Numbered from the stretch's first letter, positions 1 to 6,616 are shown. The stretch: 8,055 bases of DNA from Thermoprotei archaeon (GCA_003661905.1 QMXA01000036.1:1-8055), one strand, 5' to 3'. Numbers and translations are program-made. Notes: generated by a model not told the origin, from the sequence alone.

Positions 1-27
1 AAATAGGGGTACTCCGTAAGAAGAAGC

Positions 28-34
28 GGAGGTG
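28..34 (+). promoter_or_regulatory. Ribosome binding site deciding the start of the binding-protein gene
   Basis: GGAGGTG is a full match to the archaeal 16S rRNA anti-Shine-Dalgarno sequence. It ends 9 bases before the ATG at 44. An in-frame GTG at 32 lies inside this site and so cannot be its start, which decides in favour of ATG 44. The promoter must lie before the window, since only 27 bases precede the site. Confidence 0.8.
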
Positions 35-43
35 CCTGTTCAC

Positions 44-1912
44 ATGTCATTGTCTAAGGCAATATCTAAGGCAGCTGTTATTGCTATTGTTGTTATAATA
101 ATTATAGCTGGTGTTGTTGCAGGTATATTATTAACAAGACCAGCACCAACACCTACAACACCGACTACGCCCACTACTCCGACTACTCCTACAACTCCAA
201 CAACACCAACAACCCCAACTACACCCACAACCCCTACTACACCAACCACACCAACTACACCTACCACTCCAACTACGCCCACTACACCAACAACCCCAAC
301 TACTCCAACCACACCAACAACTCCGACACCACCATTAGAATCAATGATAGTTGTATCCTTCGCTAATCTACCATATCTAGATCCTCACGTAGCACATGAC
401 GAATCAGGAAGAGCATATATACATAACGTTTATGATACACTAGTTAGCATGGAGTACAAGGAAGGAACCGTAAAGATCGTGCCATGGCTAGCTGAAAAAT
501 GGGAAGTTTCAGAGGATGGACTTATATGGACATTTTATCTAAGGAAAGGTGTAAAGTTCCATCACTCCGGAAGAGAGGTTACAGCAGAGGATGTAGTGTT
601 CTCAGTAATGAGAATGGTTCTAATGCCTGAAGGTATGGGCTACCTGCTTGTGCCATGGGTAGATCTTAACAAAACTAAGGTTATAGATAAGTACACTCTT
701 CAGATAGGCCTCAAGAAACCTTGTGGAGTCTTCCTATACCTTGCTAGCTACATATACATAGTTGATAGTAAGGAAGTTCAAGAACACATTAAATGTCCAG
801 GGCCTTACGGAAAGTGGTGTGACTTCGGAAAAGGATGGCTCATGGAAGGACACTGGGATGTAGGTTCTGGACCTTATATGCTTGCTGAGTACGTTCCTGG
901 ATCACATGTACTACTAGCCAAGAATAAAGATTGGTGGGGAGAATTTGCACCTCATGCTCCAGAGAAAGTAAGAATAGTGGCAATAGTTGATCCAACACCT
1001 ACACTAACCTTAATGTCAAAGAGAGAGCTAGATATTTCAACTATATGGTTACCTCCAGAAGCGTATGAAGAGCTAGATAAGATTGAGGGCATAGACATAG
1101 CTCATCTACATTACTACGGCATGTACTTCCTAATGATGAACACGAGAAAACCACCTCTAGACGATATCCATGTTAGGAAAGCCCTATTCTACCTATTCGA
1201 CTATAAGACATTCTTAGAAATAATGCCACAGCATAAAGAAGCCAAAGGAGTAGTTCCATCAAACATGATTGGCTTCTGCCCATTCCCAGAACCCGTGGAG
1301 TTCAACATAGACAAAGCTCTAGAGGAGTTGAAGAAATCTAAATATTGGGGTGAATTAGATAAATACGAAATAACCATTACCTGGAGGGCTGAAGTACCAG
1401 GAGAAGATAGAGTAGGACTATTACTTGCATCTGCAGCGGAGCAAGTAGGCTTGAAGATAAAAGTTGTGAAACTACCATGGCTAACTGTTGTAGAGAGAAT
1501 GACACATCCAGATACCCCCAACCACATAGAGCCCATGTGGATAACTGCAGATTACCCAGAGGCTATAGGAATGATCTACCTAAGATGGCATTCTAGCTCA
1601 CAAGGTACAGTTAACCAGAATGAATGGTTTGAGGATCCATTAAAGTCTGAAATTGATAAGAAGATAGAGGATGTCCTTTCAACTATGGACATGGAAGAGA
1701 GGCTTAAGAAGGAATGTGAGCTACAGCACTACATATTCAGTCTATATCCATCAGTATTCGCTGGAGACTTCATAGGGTTTAAAGCATATCAATCATACTA
1801 CCTAGAATGGCCAGCAGCAGAAAAAGGATTCGTAGGAGTCTTCGGCTGGGATGTGGAGTACTGGAAGATGAACCTATACCTAGATAAAAAAGCTGAACTC
1901 CTAGGGAAGTAA
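44..1912 (+). CDS. dppA: ABC transporter substrate-binding protein, family 5 (dipeptide/oligopeptide), with Thr-Pro linker
   Basis: This is the extracellular receptor of a peptide-type ABC importer, 622 residues from ATG 44. Residues 1-9 are short and contain lysines. Residues 10-30 form one hydrophobic segment rich in Ile/Val that serves as signal peptide or membrane anchor. Residues 38-94 are 19 perfect Thr-Thr-Pro units. The SBP_bac_5 domain runs from about residue 98 to the end. Its family signature is visible at 148-187 (WLAEKWEVSEDG, then LRKGVKFH, then TAEDVVFS). A later GSGPY motif is also typical of the family. Five cysteines include a C251-x7-C259 pair that could form a disulfide outside the cell. 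The substrate cannot be read from sequence: family 5 members bind di- or oligopeptides, but also nickel complexes or sugars in archaea. The matching permeases and ATPases follow 269 bases downstream. The symbol is by family analogy only. Confidence 0.93.
   Translation: MSLSKAISKAAVIAIVVIIIIAGVVAGILLTRPAPTPTTPTTPTTPTTPTTPTTPTTPTTPTTPTTPTTPTTPTTPTTPTTPTTPTTPTTPTTPTPPLESMIVVSFANLPYLDPHVAHDESGRAYIHNVYDTLVSMEYKEGTVKIVPWLAEKWEVSEDGLIWTFYLRKGVKFHHSGREVTAEDVVFSVMRMVLMPEGMGYLLVPWVDLNKTKVIDKYTLQIGLKKPCGVFLYLASYIYIVDSKEVQEHIKCPGPYGKWCDFGKGWLMEGHWDVGSGPYMLAEYVPGSHVLLAKNKDWWGEFAPHAPEKVRIVAIVDPTPTLTLMSKRELDISTIWLPPEAYEELDKIEGIDIAHLHYYGMYFLMMNTRKPPLDDIHVRKALFYLFDYKTFLEIMPQHKEAKGVVPSNMIGFCPFPEPVEFNIDKALEELKKSKYWGELDKYEITITWRAEVPGEDRVGLLLASAAEQVGLKIKVVKLPWLTVVERMTHPDTPNHIEPMWITADYPEAIGMIYLRWHSSSQGTVNQNEWFEDPLKSEIDKKIEDVLSTMDMEERLKKECELQHYIFSLYPSVFAGDFIGFKAYQSYYLEWPAAEKGFVGVFGWDVEYWKMNLYLDKKAELLGK
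155..325 (+). repeat. 19 tandem Thr-Thr-Pro codon triplets (linker)
   Basis: The 9-base unit ACN-ACN-CCN occurs 19 times in a row with no amino-acid deviation, between the membrane segment and the binding domain. At DNA level the 19 units use 15 different 9-mers, because the third base of each codon varies freely. The linker should be extended and surface-exposed, holding the binding domain away from the membrane and through the S-layer. Its threonines are likely O-glycosylation sites, as is usual for such archaeal linkers; that last point is inference. Confidence 0.95.
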
Positions 1913-1917
1913 GATCA

Positions 1918-1930
1918 ACTCTTTTTTCTT
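1918..1930 (+). terminator. T-run terminator after the binding-protein gene
   Basis: A CTTTTTTCTT run begins 8 bases after the stop codon. Archaeal RNA polymerase terminates at such oligo-T tracts without needing a hairpin. Its place between the binding-protein gene and the permease genes suggests that much of the transcription ends here. Confidence 0.55.
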
Positions 1931-1954
1931 CACATCTAAAACCAAATTACTCAT

Positions 1955-1969
1955 TTTATATTTATAAAG
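1955..1969 (+). promoter_or_regulatory. Possible upstream TATA-like element in the dppA-dppB gap
   Basis: TTTATATTTATAAAG is a good TATA-like sequence. A start about 25-28 bases downstream would fall near the ATG at 1993, which opens only a 16-codon ORF (1993-2043). It may instead be part of an AT-rich termination region or drive a long leader for the permease genes. This is a composition-based call with little else behind it. Confidence 0.25.
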
Positions 1970-2130
1970 TTCAAACACTACTATTTTCATCCATGATTAG
2001 TTTAACCAGAGGTTACATATGGGTTCGTGGTAATAATTTATGATCATAGCGGATCTCAGATAGCTTTGAAACTTTGTGTTACTCCTCAGCAACTTCTATT
2101 CCTAGTCAATAGTGCATCAAAAAGTCTTTT

Positions 2131-2178
2131 ATTCCGGAATGCATTAAAAATCAGATGAATGAGTCAACCAAGGGGGTG
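2131..2178 (+). promoter_or_regulatory. Candidate promoter and ribosome binding site of the permease-ATPase operon
   Basis: A perfect 10-base palindrome, ATTCCGGAAT (2131-2140), abuts a TATA-like GCATTAAAAA (2141-2150). About 25 bases on, transcription would begin near 2168-2172, directly before the GGGGGTG ribosome binding site (2172-2178), which ends 3 bases before ATG 2182. TGCATCAAAAA (2113-2123) and TGCATTAAAAA (2140-2150) form a direct repeat with one mismatch, 27 bases apart. The palindrome sits where the BRE would lie, so a bound repressor could block TFB; this is inference. The ribosome site spacing is shorter than in the other genes here. Confidence 0.4.
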
Positions 2179-2181
2179 TAA

Positions 2182-3234
2182 ATGCCGAAGAACTATTTGA
2201 GCTATTTAAAGAAAATATATAAGAGTGTTATATTTAGAAGAGCAGTATTATCTCTACTATCATTACTAGGACTTTCATTAATTATCTTTACACTGGCTAG
2301 AGTTATGCCAGGTGATCCTGCTCGAATGGCATTAGGCCCTAGAGCTCCAGAAGAGGTGGTTCAGAGATATAGAGAGCTACTACACCTTAACGAACCTCTA
2401 TATCTTCAATACTATTACTGGCTGAGAGATCTATTTCAGGGGAAGTTAGGGATATCATTAGTATCCTTTAGAGAAGTATCTATTGACATAGCTGAATTCC
2501 TCCCAGCAACTCTAGAACTTATGATGCTTACGGCAATAATCCAGATAATAGGGACCATTGTATTCGGTACGTTGAGTGGTAGTAGACCTGGCTCAATTAT
2601 AGATGGTGCACTAAGGGTATTTGCATATATTGGAATATGCATACCTGCTTTCGCATGGGCATTATTCCTGCAATTCATTTTCAGTTATCAGCTTGGGTGG
2701 TTCCCCCCTACAGAGAGGATTTCGCCAGGAATAAGTATTCCAAGAGTTACAGGCTTCATGACTATTGATGCATTGATTGCCGGGAACTTCAATGCGTTCG
2801 TAGATGCATTATGGCACCTATTCCTACCATCATTAGCATTAGCACTAGGTGCAATGGCGCAAGAGGCACGTATTCTAAGATCTGCAATGGTTGAGAACAT
2901 AAGTAAGGACTATGTACTCACATTCATGTCCCATGGTCTACCTTATAGGTTAGTATACTTCAAATATGCTCTAAAACCATCTCTAGTCTCGACAATACCT
3001 GTTATGGGCTTAGATATAGCTTCGCTAATTGCTAATGCATTTATGGTTGAAATAATATTTAACTGGCCTGGACTCTCAAAATTCGGCATAACAGCAATGT
3101 TGAGGAAAGACTTGAATGGAATAGTTGGTGTTGTACTGGTTGCAGGGCTGATATACACAATAACGAACATAATAGTTGATGTAATAATAACTTTAGTAGA
3201 TCCAAGAATTAGGTATGGAGGTGGTGGAGAGTAA
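2182..3234 (+). CDS. dppB: Peptide-type ABC transporter permease, DppB/OppB family
   Basis: This 350-residue protein is one of the two membrane channel subunits of the importer. Six membrane helices can be read at about 21-39, 110-132, 145-168, 210-226, 270-290 and 316-338, the usual plan for DppB. Family marks are RVMPGDPA just after helix 1 (residues 40-47), the large outer loop between helices 1 and 2, and the EAA-type cytoplasmic loop at about 240-275 (DYVLTF, with conserved G252), which docks on the ATPase. It is followed by the typical NWPGL (294-298) and the C-terminal VDPRIRYG. The length matches the family. The start has a ribosome site at 2172-2178. The gene overlaps the next permease by one base (TAATG), so the two are translationally coupled. 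Which ATPase contacts which permease cannot be told from sequence. Confidence 0.93.
   Translation: MPKNYLSYLKKIYKSVIFRRAVLSLLSLLGLSLIIFTLARVMPGDPARMALGPRAPEEVVQRYRELLHLNEPLYLQYYYWLRDLFQGKLGISLVSFREVSIDIAEFLPATLELMMLTAIIQIIGTIVFGTLSGSRPGSIIDGALRVFAYIGICIPAFAWALFLQFIFSYQLGWFPPTERISPGISIPRVTGFMTIDALIAGNFNAFVDALWHLFLPSLALALGAMAQEARILRSAMVENISKDYVLTFMSHGLPYRLVYFKYALKPSLVSTIPVMGLDIASLIANAFMVEIIFNWPGLSKFGITAMLRKDLNGIVGVVLVAGLIYTITNIIVDVIITLVDPRIRYGGGGE
3217..3223 (+). promoter_or_regulatory. Ribosome binding site of dppC inside the end of dppB
   Basis: GGAGGTG lies within the last codons of dppB and ends 10 bases before ATG 3234. The same heptamer with nearly the same spacing precedes the binding-protein gene, so these are strong internal translation signals. 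The Gly-rich C-terminus of DppB (GGGGE) is a side product of this overlap. Confidence 0.75.
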
Positions 3235-4133
3235 TGAGCTCCAAAGACATAGATATAGAGTTCATTCTCAAAAAAGAAAGAGAGATGAAAAGAGAAAGAC
3301 TCAAGAGAGCTTGGTTTAGATTTAAGAGAAGTAAGTTAGCACTCACAGGTTTATCCATATTTCTTGCATTATTAATAGCAGCAACATTTGCAGACTATGT
3401 TGCTCCGTATCCAAAACATGCTGGTACATATGTGAATTTTAAAGAGAGATTTCAACCCCCCAGTTTAAAACATCTCTTCGGAACAGATCATCTTGGAAGA
3501 GATATATTTTCAAGGGTTATCTTTGGATTAAGGCTTGCTTTCCTAATGATAGGTATAGTGATAAGTATAGTTCTTCCTACAGGTACAGTACTAGGTCTTA
3601 TAGCTGGTTATTACAAAGGAAGATGGATTGAGCATATAATTATGAGACTTGCAGATATGTTTGTAGCTCTCCCACCATTAATACTAGCTCTATCCATATG
3701 TGCAATACTAGAACCCAACATCGTTAATGCAATGATTGCTGTAACTCTTATGTGGTGGCCTTGGTATACCAGGATGGTTTATTCCATGACCTCAGCTCTT
3801 CGTAATGAACCCTATGTCTGGGCTGTTAGAGCTCTTGGAATGAGGGATCTGAGTATAATGTTTAAGGAGATTTTACCAAATATTTTAGGACCTATCTTGA
3901 CTAAAGCTACATTAGATGCTGCCTGGGTAATACTCATAGGCGCTGCTATAAGTTTTCTTGGACTGGGTGCTCAGCCACCAACACCAGACTTAGGAACTAT
4001 GGTCTCAGAATACATGACATACTTTCCAAAGAATTGGTGGATGATTCTTGGACCAGTTCTAGGAATAGCAATAATTATTATGGCTTTTAACCTACTTGGT
4101 GATGGTCTTCGAGAAGTTTTTGCGGGTGAATAG
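3234..4133 (+). CDS. dppC: Peptide-type ABC transporter permease, DppC/OppC family
   Basis: This is the second channel subunit, 299 residues. A basic cytoplasmic N-terminus (residues 12-34, many Lys/Arg) is followed by helix 1 (about 36-54) and by the DppC hallmark FGTDHLGRDIFSR (82-94). Five more helices lie at about 100-125, 135-158, 162-178, 222-245 and 268-290. The EAA loop is well kept at about 193-219 (YVWAVRALGM, then ILPNILGP). It should contact one of the two ATPases. The sequence SFLGLGAQPPTPDLG (240-254) is also characteristic. Length and order are normal for the family. The gene starts at the ATG overlapping the dppB stop and ends 2 bases before the first ATPase gene. Confidence 0.94.
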   Translation: MSSKDIDIEFILKKEREMKRERLKRAWFRFKRSKLALTGLSIFLALLIAATFADYVAPYPKHAGTYVNFKERFQPPSLKHLFGTDHLGRDIFSRVIFGLRLAFLMIGIVISIVLPTGTVLGLIAGYYKGRWIEHIIMRLADMFVALPPLILALSICAILEPNIVNAMIAVTLMWWPWYTRMVYSMTSALRNEPYVWAVRALGMRDLSIMFKEILPNILGPILTKATLDAAWVILIGAAISFLGLGAQPPTPDLGTMVSEYMTYFPKNWWMILGPVLGIAIIIMAFNLLGDGLREVFAGE

Positions 4134-4135
4134 CC

Positions 4136-5143
4136 TTGAGTGAAGCAAGCACTCTCCTAAAAGTTGAAGATCTATATGTTAAGTACAGAAGCTATTGGTA
4201 TACTTACCATGTATTAGACGGAGTTTCAATTCGTATAAAGCCTGGAGAAAAAGTTGGATTAATAGGAGAATCAGGAGCTGGAAAAACTACTCTCCTCAAA
4301 TCAATACTACGAATATTACCGCCTCAAGGTAGAATAACTAAGGGTAAAATACTATATAAAGACATAAACCTCTTACGATGTAGCAAGGGAACTCTTCTTG
4401 AAATTAGGAGAAAGAAAGTTGGGATGATATTCCAAGATCCTCTTGCAGCTTTAAACCCTGTCTTCACAATTAAGGAACAGATGGTAGATATACTTAAATA
4501 CATCTATAAAGGTTCGAACTATAAAAAATCAGATCTTGAAAATATAGCACTAGAACTTCTCCGCGAAGTAATGTTACCAGATCCGGAGAGAGTTCTTAAC
4601 TCCTATCCATTCCAACTAAGTGGTGGTATGAGGCAAAGAGTTGTTATAGCTATGGCATTGGCTTCAGCACAAGAGCTCCTACTAGCAGATGAGCCTACAA
4701 CAAATCTAGACGTCACTATACAGGCACAGATATTAAAGCTGATAAGCAATCTTGTTGAGAAGAGAAGGCTCAGTATGGTACTAGTTTCACATGCACTAGG
4801 GATGGTTCGTAGTATGACTAAGAGAATCTATGTGATGTATGGTGGAAATATTGTTGAAGAAGCACCTTCATCTAAGTTATTTAATGAGCCCTTACACCCA
4901 TATACACAATTACTTATAGAGAATGCACCCAAAATTATTGCTACAAAACTTGGTGAAGGAATAAAGGGCAATCCCCCTGACTATAGATATCCTCCTCCTG
5001 GTTGTAGGTTTCATCCAAGATGTCCATATGCAATGGATATATGCAAAAAGGTCAAACCCCTGCTAATAAAAGTAAATAATGATAGGTATGTTGCATGCCA
5101 TCTCTATGCAGAGAAAGATATGATAAAAAAGCTCGAGGTATGA
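4136..5143 (+). CDS. dppD: Peptide-type ABC transporter ATPase, DppD/OppD family
   Basis: This is one of two nucleotide-binding subunits, 335 residues. All ATPase motifs are present: Walker A GESGAGKT (44-51), Q-loop Q100, ABC signature LSGGM (161-165), Walker B ending in ADE with catalytic E186, D-loop NLD (190-192) and switch H219. The C-terminal oligopeptide-transporter domain carries HPYTQLL and four cysteines, C290, C296, C303 and C321 (C-x5-C-x6-C-x17-C). This is the pattern that holds a [4Fe-4S] cluster in characterised Dpp ATPases. The start is TTG at 4136, chosen because GGGTGA at 4124-4129 lies 6 bases upstream and no in-frame ATG or GTG is closer. Bases 4991-5050 are nearly identical to the matching part of the next gene. 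DppD versus OppD cannot be decided. Confidence 0.94.
   Translation: MSEASTLLKVEDLYVKYRSYWYTYHVLDGVSIRIKPGEKVGLIGESGAGKTTLLKSILRILPPQGRITKGKILYKDINLLRCSKGTLLEIRRKKVGMIFQDPLAALNPVFTIKEQMVDILKYIYKGSNYKKSDLENIALELLREVMLPDPERVLNSYPFQLSGGMRQRVVIAMALASAQELLLADEPTTNLDVTIQAQILKLISNLVEKRRLSMVLVSHALGMVRSMTKRIYVMYGGNIVEEAPSSKLFNEPLHPYTQLLIENAPKIIATKLGEGIKGNPPDYRYPPPGCRFHPRCPYAMDICKKVKPLLIKVNNDRYVACHLYAEKDMIKKLEV
4991..5050 (+). repeat. Copy 1 of a 60-base tract shared by the two ATPase genes
   Basis: These bases encode 20 residues (PPPGCRF...DICKK) holding three of the four Fe-S cysteines. They match 6018-6077 at 59 of 60 positions, the only change being AGG versus AGA for one arginine. The rest of the two genes shows ordinary divergence, including in the equally conserved Walker A. 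Both copies begin in codon position 1. Confidence 0.95.
5135..5139 (+). promoter_or_regulatory. Ribosome binding site of dppF
   Basis: GAGGT lies at the very end of dppD and is followed 8 bases later by ATG 5148. It supports that start and fits the tightly packed operon. Confidence 0.6.
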
Positions 5144-5147
5144 GATC

Positions 5148-6170
5148 ATGGCCAACACAGATATAGAAAAAGGATCTGAACATCCCATAATGCTTAGATT
5201 AAAGAACTTAAAGAAGTACTTTCCAACATCTAGAGGTACTGTGAAAGCTGTTGATGGTATAAGCCTCAACGTGTTTAAGGGAGAGACCCTAGCTCTTGTT
5301 GGTGAATCGGGTTCAGGTAAAACCACAACAGCTCATGTAATCTTAGGGAGGTATATCGCTACTGAAGGCTCAGTACTATATAAAAATATTGAGATAGGAC
5401 ATATGCCACTGATTAAAAGACCCCTATGGTTAAGGAGAGAAATCCAGATAGTTTTTCAGGACCCAGCAACATCACTTAATCCCAAGAAGACTGTTAAAGA
5501 TATTATTGAAGTAGCAATAAAAATACATTATCCAAAACTAAGCAAACTTGATAGAGTCGAAAGGCTCTTAGAATTATTAAGATATGTAGGTTTAACAGAG
5601 GATTTCTTATTTAAGCTTCCAGGAGAATTAGGTGGTGGAGAGAAACAATTAGTAGCATTAGCGCGTGCTCTTGCTACAGATCCGAAATTCTTAATACTTG
5701 ATGAACCGACATCAGCTCTCGATGTATCAGCACAGTCAAAGATTCTAAAAACTCTCTTAAACATTCAGAGAGACAGGAGACTATCATATATATTAATTAC
5801 TCATGACTTAGCTGTAGTTAGGAATATATCACATAGAGTTGCTGTGATGTATTTAGGTAAGATTGTAGAAAAAGCTCCTACTGAAGAACTTTTCAGCAAT
5901 CCTTTACATCCCTATACACGAATGTTACTTTCATCTATTCCAACATTAACTGAGGAGGAGAGCAAGCTTCTACCTAAAGGAATCGAATCAACAGGCGAGA
6001 TTGCGAGTGCAATTAATCCTCCTCCTGGTTGTAGATTTCATCCAAGATGTCCATATGCAATGGATATATGCAAAAAGATGGAGCCTCCAGATATCAATGT
6101 ATCAAAGGGATCCAAAGTACGCATTGTGAAATGCTGGCTCTATGCAGAAGAAAGCAAAACCAAGTTATGA
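5148..6170 (+). CDS. dppF: Peptide-type ABC transporter ATPase, DppF/OppF family, with altered signature motif
   Basis: This is the second nucleotide-binding subunit, 340 residues, partner of the preceding ATPase. Walker A GESGSGKT (52-59), Q-loop Q104, Walker B FLILDE with E186, D-loop ALD (190-192) and switch H219 are intact. The ABC signature reads LGGGE (161-165) where LSGGQ or LSGGE is expected, so the serine that contacts the ATP gamma-phosphate is glycine (codon GGT at 5631-5633; the sister gene has AGT). The C-terminal domain has NPLHPYTRMLL and cysteines C295, C301, C308 and C329, the likely [4Fe-4S] ligands. Bases 6018-6077 nearly duplicate part of dppD. The gene ends the operon; T-runs follow at once. 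Because only one signature is changed, the transporter is probably still active with one weak ATP site. Confidence 0.94.
   Translation: MANTDIEKGSEHPIMLRLKNLKKYFPTSRGTVKAVDGISLNVFKGETLALVGESGSGKTTTAHVILGRYIATEGSVLYKNIEIGHMPLIKRPLWLRREIQIVFQDPATSLNPKKTVKDIIEVAIKIHYPKLSKLDRVERLLELLRYVGLTEDFLFKLPGELGGGEKQLVALARALATDPKFLILDEPTSALDVSAQSKILKTLLNIQRDRRLSYILITHDLAVVRNISHRVAVMYLGKIVEKAPTEELFSNPLHPYTRMLLSSIPTLTEEESKLLPKGIESTGEIASAINPPPGCRFHPRCPYAMDICKKMEPPDINVSKGSKVRIVKCWLYAEESKTKL
6018..6077 (+). repeat. Copy 2 of the 60-base tract shared by the two ATPase genes
   Basis: This is the partner of 4991-5050, with 59 of 60 bases equal. It lies 1027 bases downstream in the same orientation and reading frame. 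A second short match follows in both genes (CTCTATGCAGA at 5101-5111 and in the last codons of dppF), which may be a remnant of a longer shared tract. Confidence 0.95.
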
Positions 6171-6176
6171 ATACAA

Positions 6177-6210
6177 TTTTTCATCCAAGCCATAATCGTT
6201 TTGCTTTTCT
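6177..6210 (+). terminator. Double T-run terminator after the transporter operon
   Basis: TTTTT (6177-6181) and TTTTGCTTTTCT (6199-6210) follow the dppF stop codon within 40 bases. No stable hairpin is evident, as expected for archaeal termination. Confidence 0.5.
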
Positions 6211-6439
6211 AGATTTAATCCATGTATCAATAATTAATTGATTCATAATAGCTGTGAACTAATAATAACTAAACTATGTTCTATCAAAACATATAGAAAT
6301 AGAATATGAATCGACATTATATAACGTACTTCATTTCAGATCTAAGTCTTCATCTACATCAAGAGTAATCATTCTTATCTAATACATCTTTAGACGATAC
6401 TATAAAGAAGAAATTTATGAGTTAAGTACTCTATTAACT
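6211..6439. other. AT-rich intergenic region with an imperfect palindrome
   Basis: No coding sequence or RNA gene is recognisable here. The clearest structure is an imperfect 25-base palindrome at 6222-6246: arms ATGTATCAAT and ATTGATTCAT pair with one mismatch around a 5-base centre. It could be an operator for a dimeric regulator or a chance product of AT-rich sequence. The region also holds scattered TATA-like words that cannot be assigned. It lies between the operon terminator and the candidate promoter at 6409-6419. Confidence 0.4.
6409..6419 (+). promoter_or_regulatory. Candidate BRE/TATA promoter for a leaderless small ORF
   Basis: The sequence AGAAATTTATG has a purine/A-rich BRE-like part followed by a TATA-like part. 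Its centre lies about 25 bases before ATG 6440, the distance expected when the transcript begins at the start codon itself. No ribosome binding site precedes that ATG, consistent with a leaderless message. Confidence 0.35.
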
Positions 6440-6616
6440 ATGACAAATATGGACACTACAAGGTTCAGAATGGCTAATAAGTTTCGAGTACACAGGAACG
6501 TTATTGATATGGCCATATGTAAAGAGAAAGATATGGAAGTAATTATCATGGGCATAAATGTTTGGGTTAATAAACGTTTCAAGCAATTGCTATTCCATTT
6601 GTTTTTCTTCAGATAA
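6440..6616 (+). CDS. Possible small hypothetical protein, 58 residues, leaderless
   Basis: I do not recognise this ORF. It reads from ATG 6440 to TAA 6614-6616 and encodes 58 residues, basic and rich in methionine, with a hydrophobic patch (EVIIMGINVWV, 33-43) and a Phe-rich tail. Support for it being real is a TATA-like box at the right distance for a leaderless start and its location in an otherwise empty gap. Against it are the short length, lack of a recognisable domain, and unusual composition. Two nearby in-frame ATGs (codons 4 and 11) are alternatives. It may be a decayed fragment of a longer gene. The stop codon directly abuts the racemase promoter. Confidence 0.3.
   Translation: MTNMDTTRFRMANKFRVHRNVIDMAICKEKDMEVIIMGINVWVNKRFKQLLFHLFFFR

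Noticed and set aside
40..312. Minus-strand ORF with a Gly-Val-Val repeat
   Set aside because: It is the antisense reading of the Thr-Thr-Pro repeat; absence of stops follows from the ACN-ACN-CCN composition.
155..325. CRISPR-like or microsatellite array
   Set aside because: The period is 9 bases with no spacers, and the repeat lies in frame within a coding sequence with codon-level variation.
1993..2043. 16-codon ORF downstream of a TATA-like box in the dppA-dppB gap
   Set aside because: It is too short to distinguish from chance and has no supporting composition or ribosome site; kept only as a note to the TATA-like element.
4511..4520. GGTTCGAAC, resembling a tRNA T-loop
   Set aside because: It lies inside dppD in frame, and no acceptor stem, anticodon arm or D-loop can be paired around it.
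5063..5326. Minus-strand 87-residue ORF across the dppD-dppF junction
   Set aside because: It lies antisense to two well-supported genes and has no recognisable features.
6047..6241. Plus-strand 64-residue ORF overlapping the end of dppF
   Set aside because: It reads dppF in another frame, then intergenic AT-rich sequence with terminator T-runs; no ribosome site or domain.
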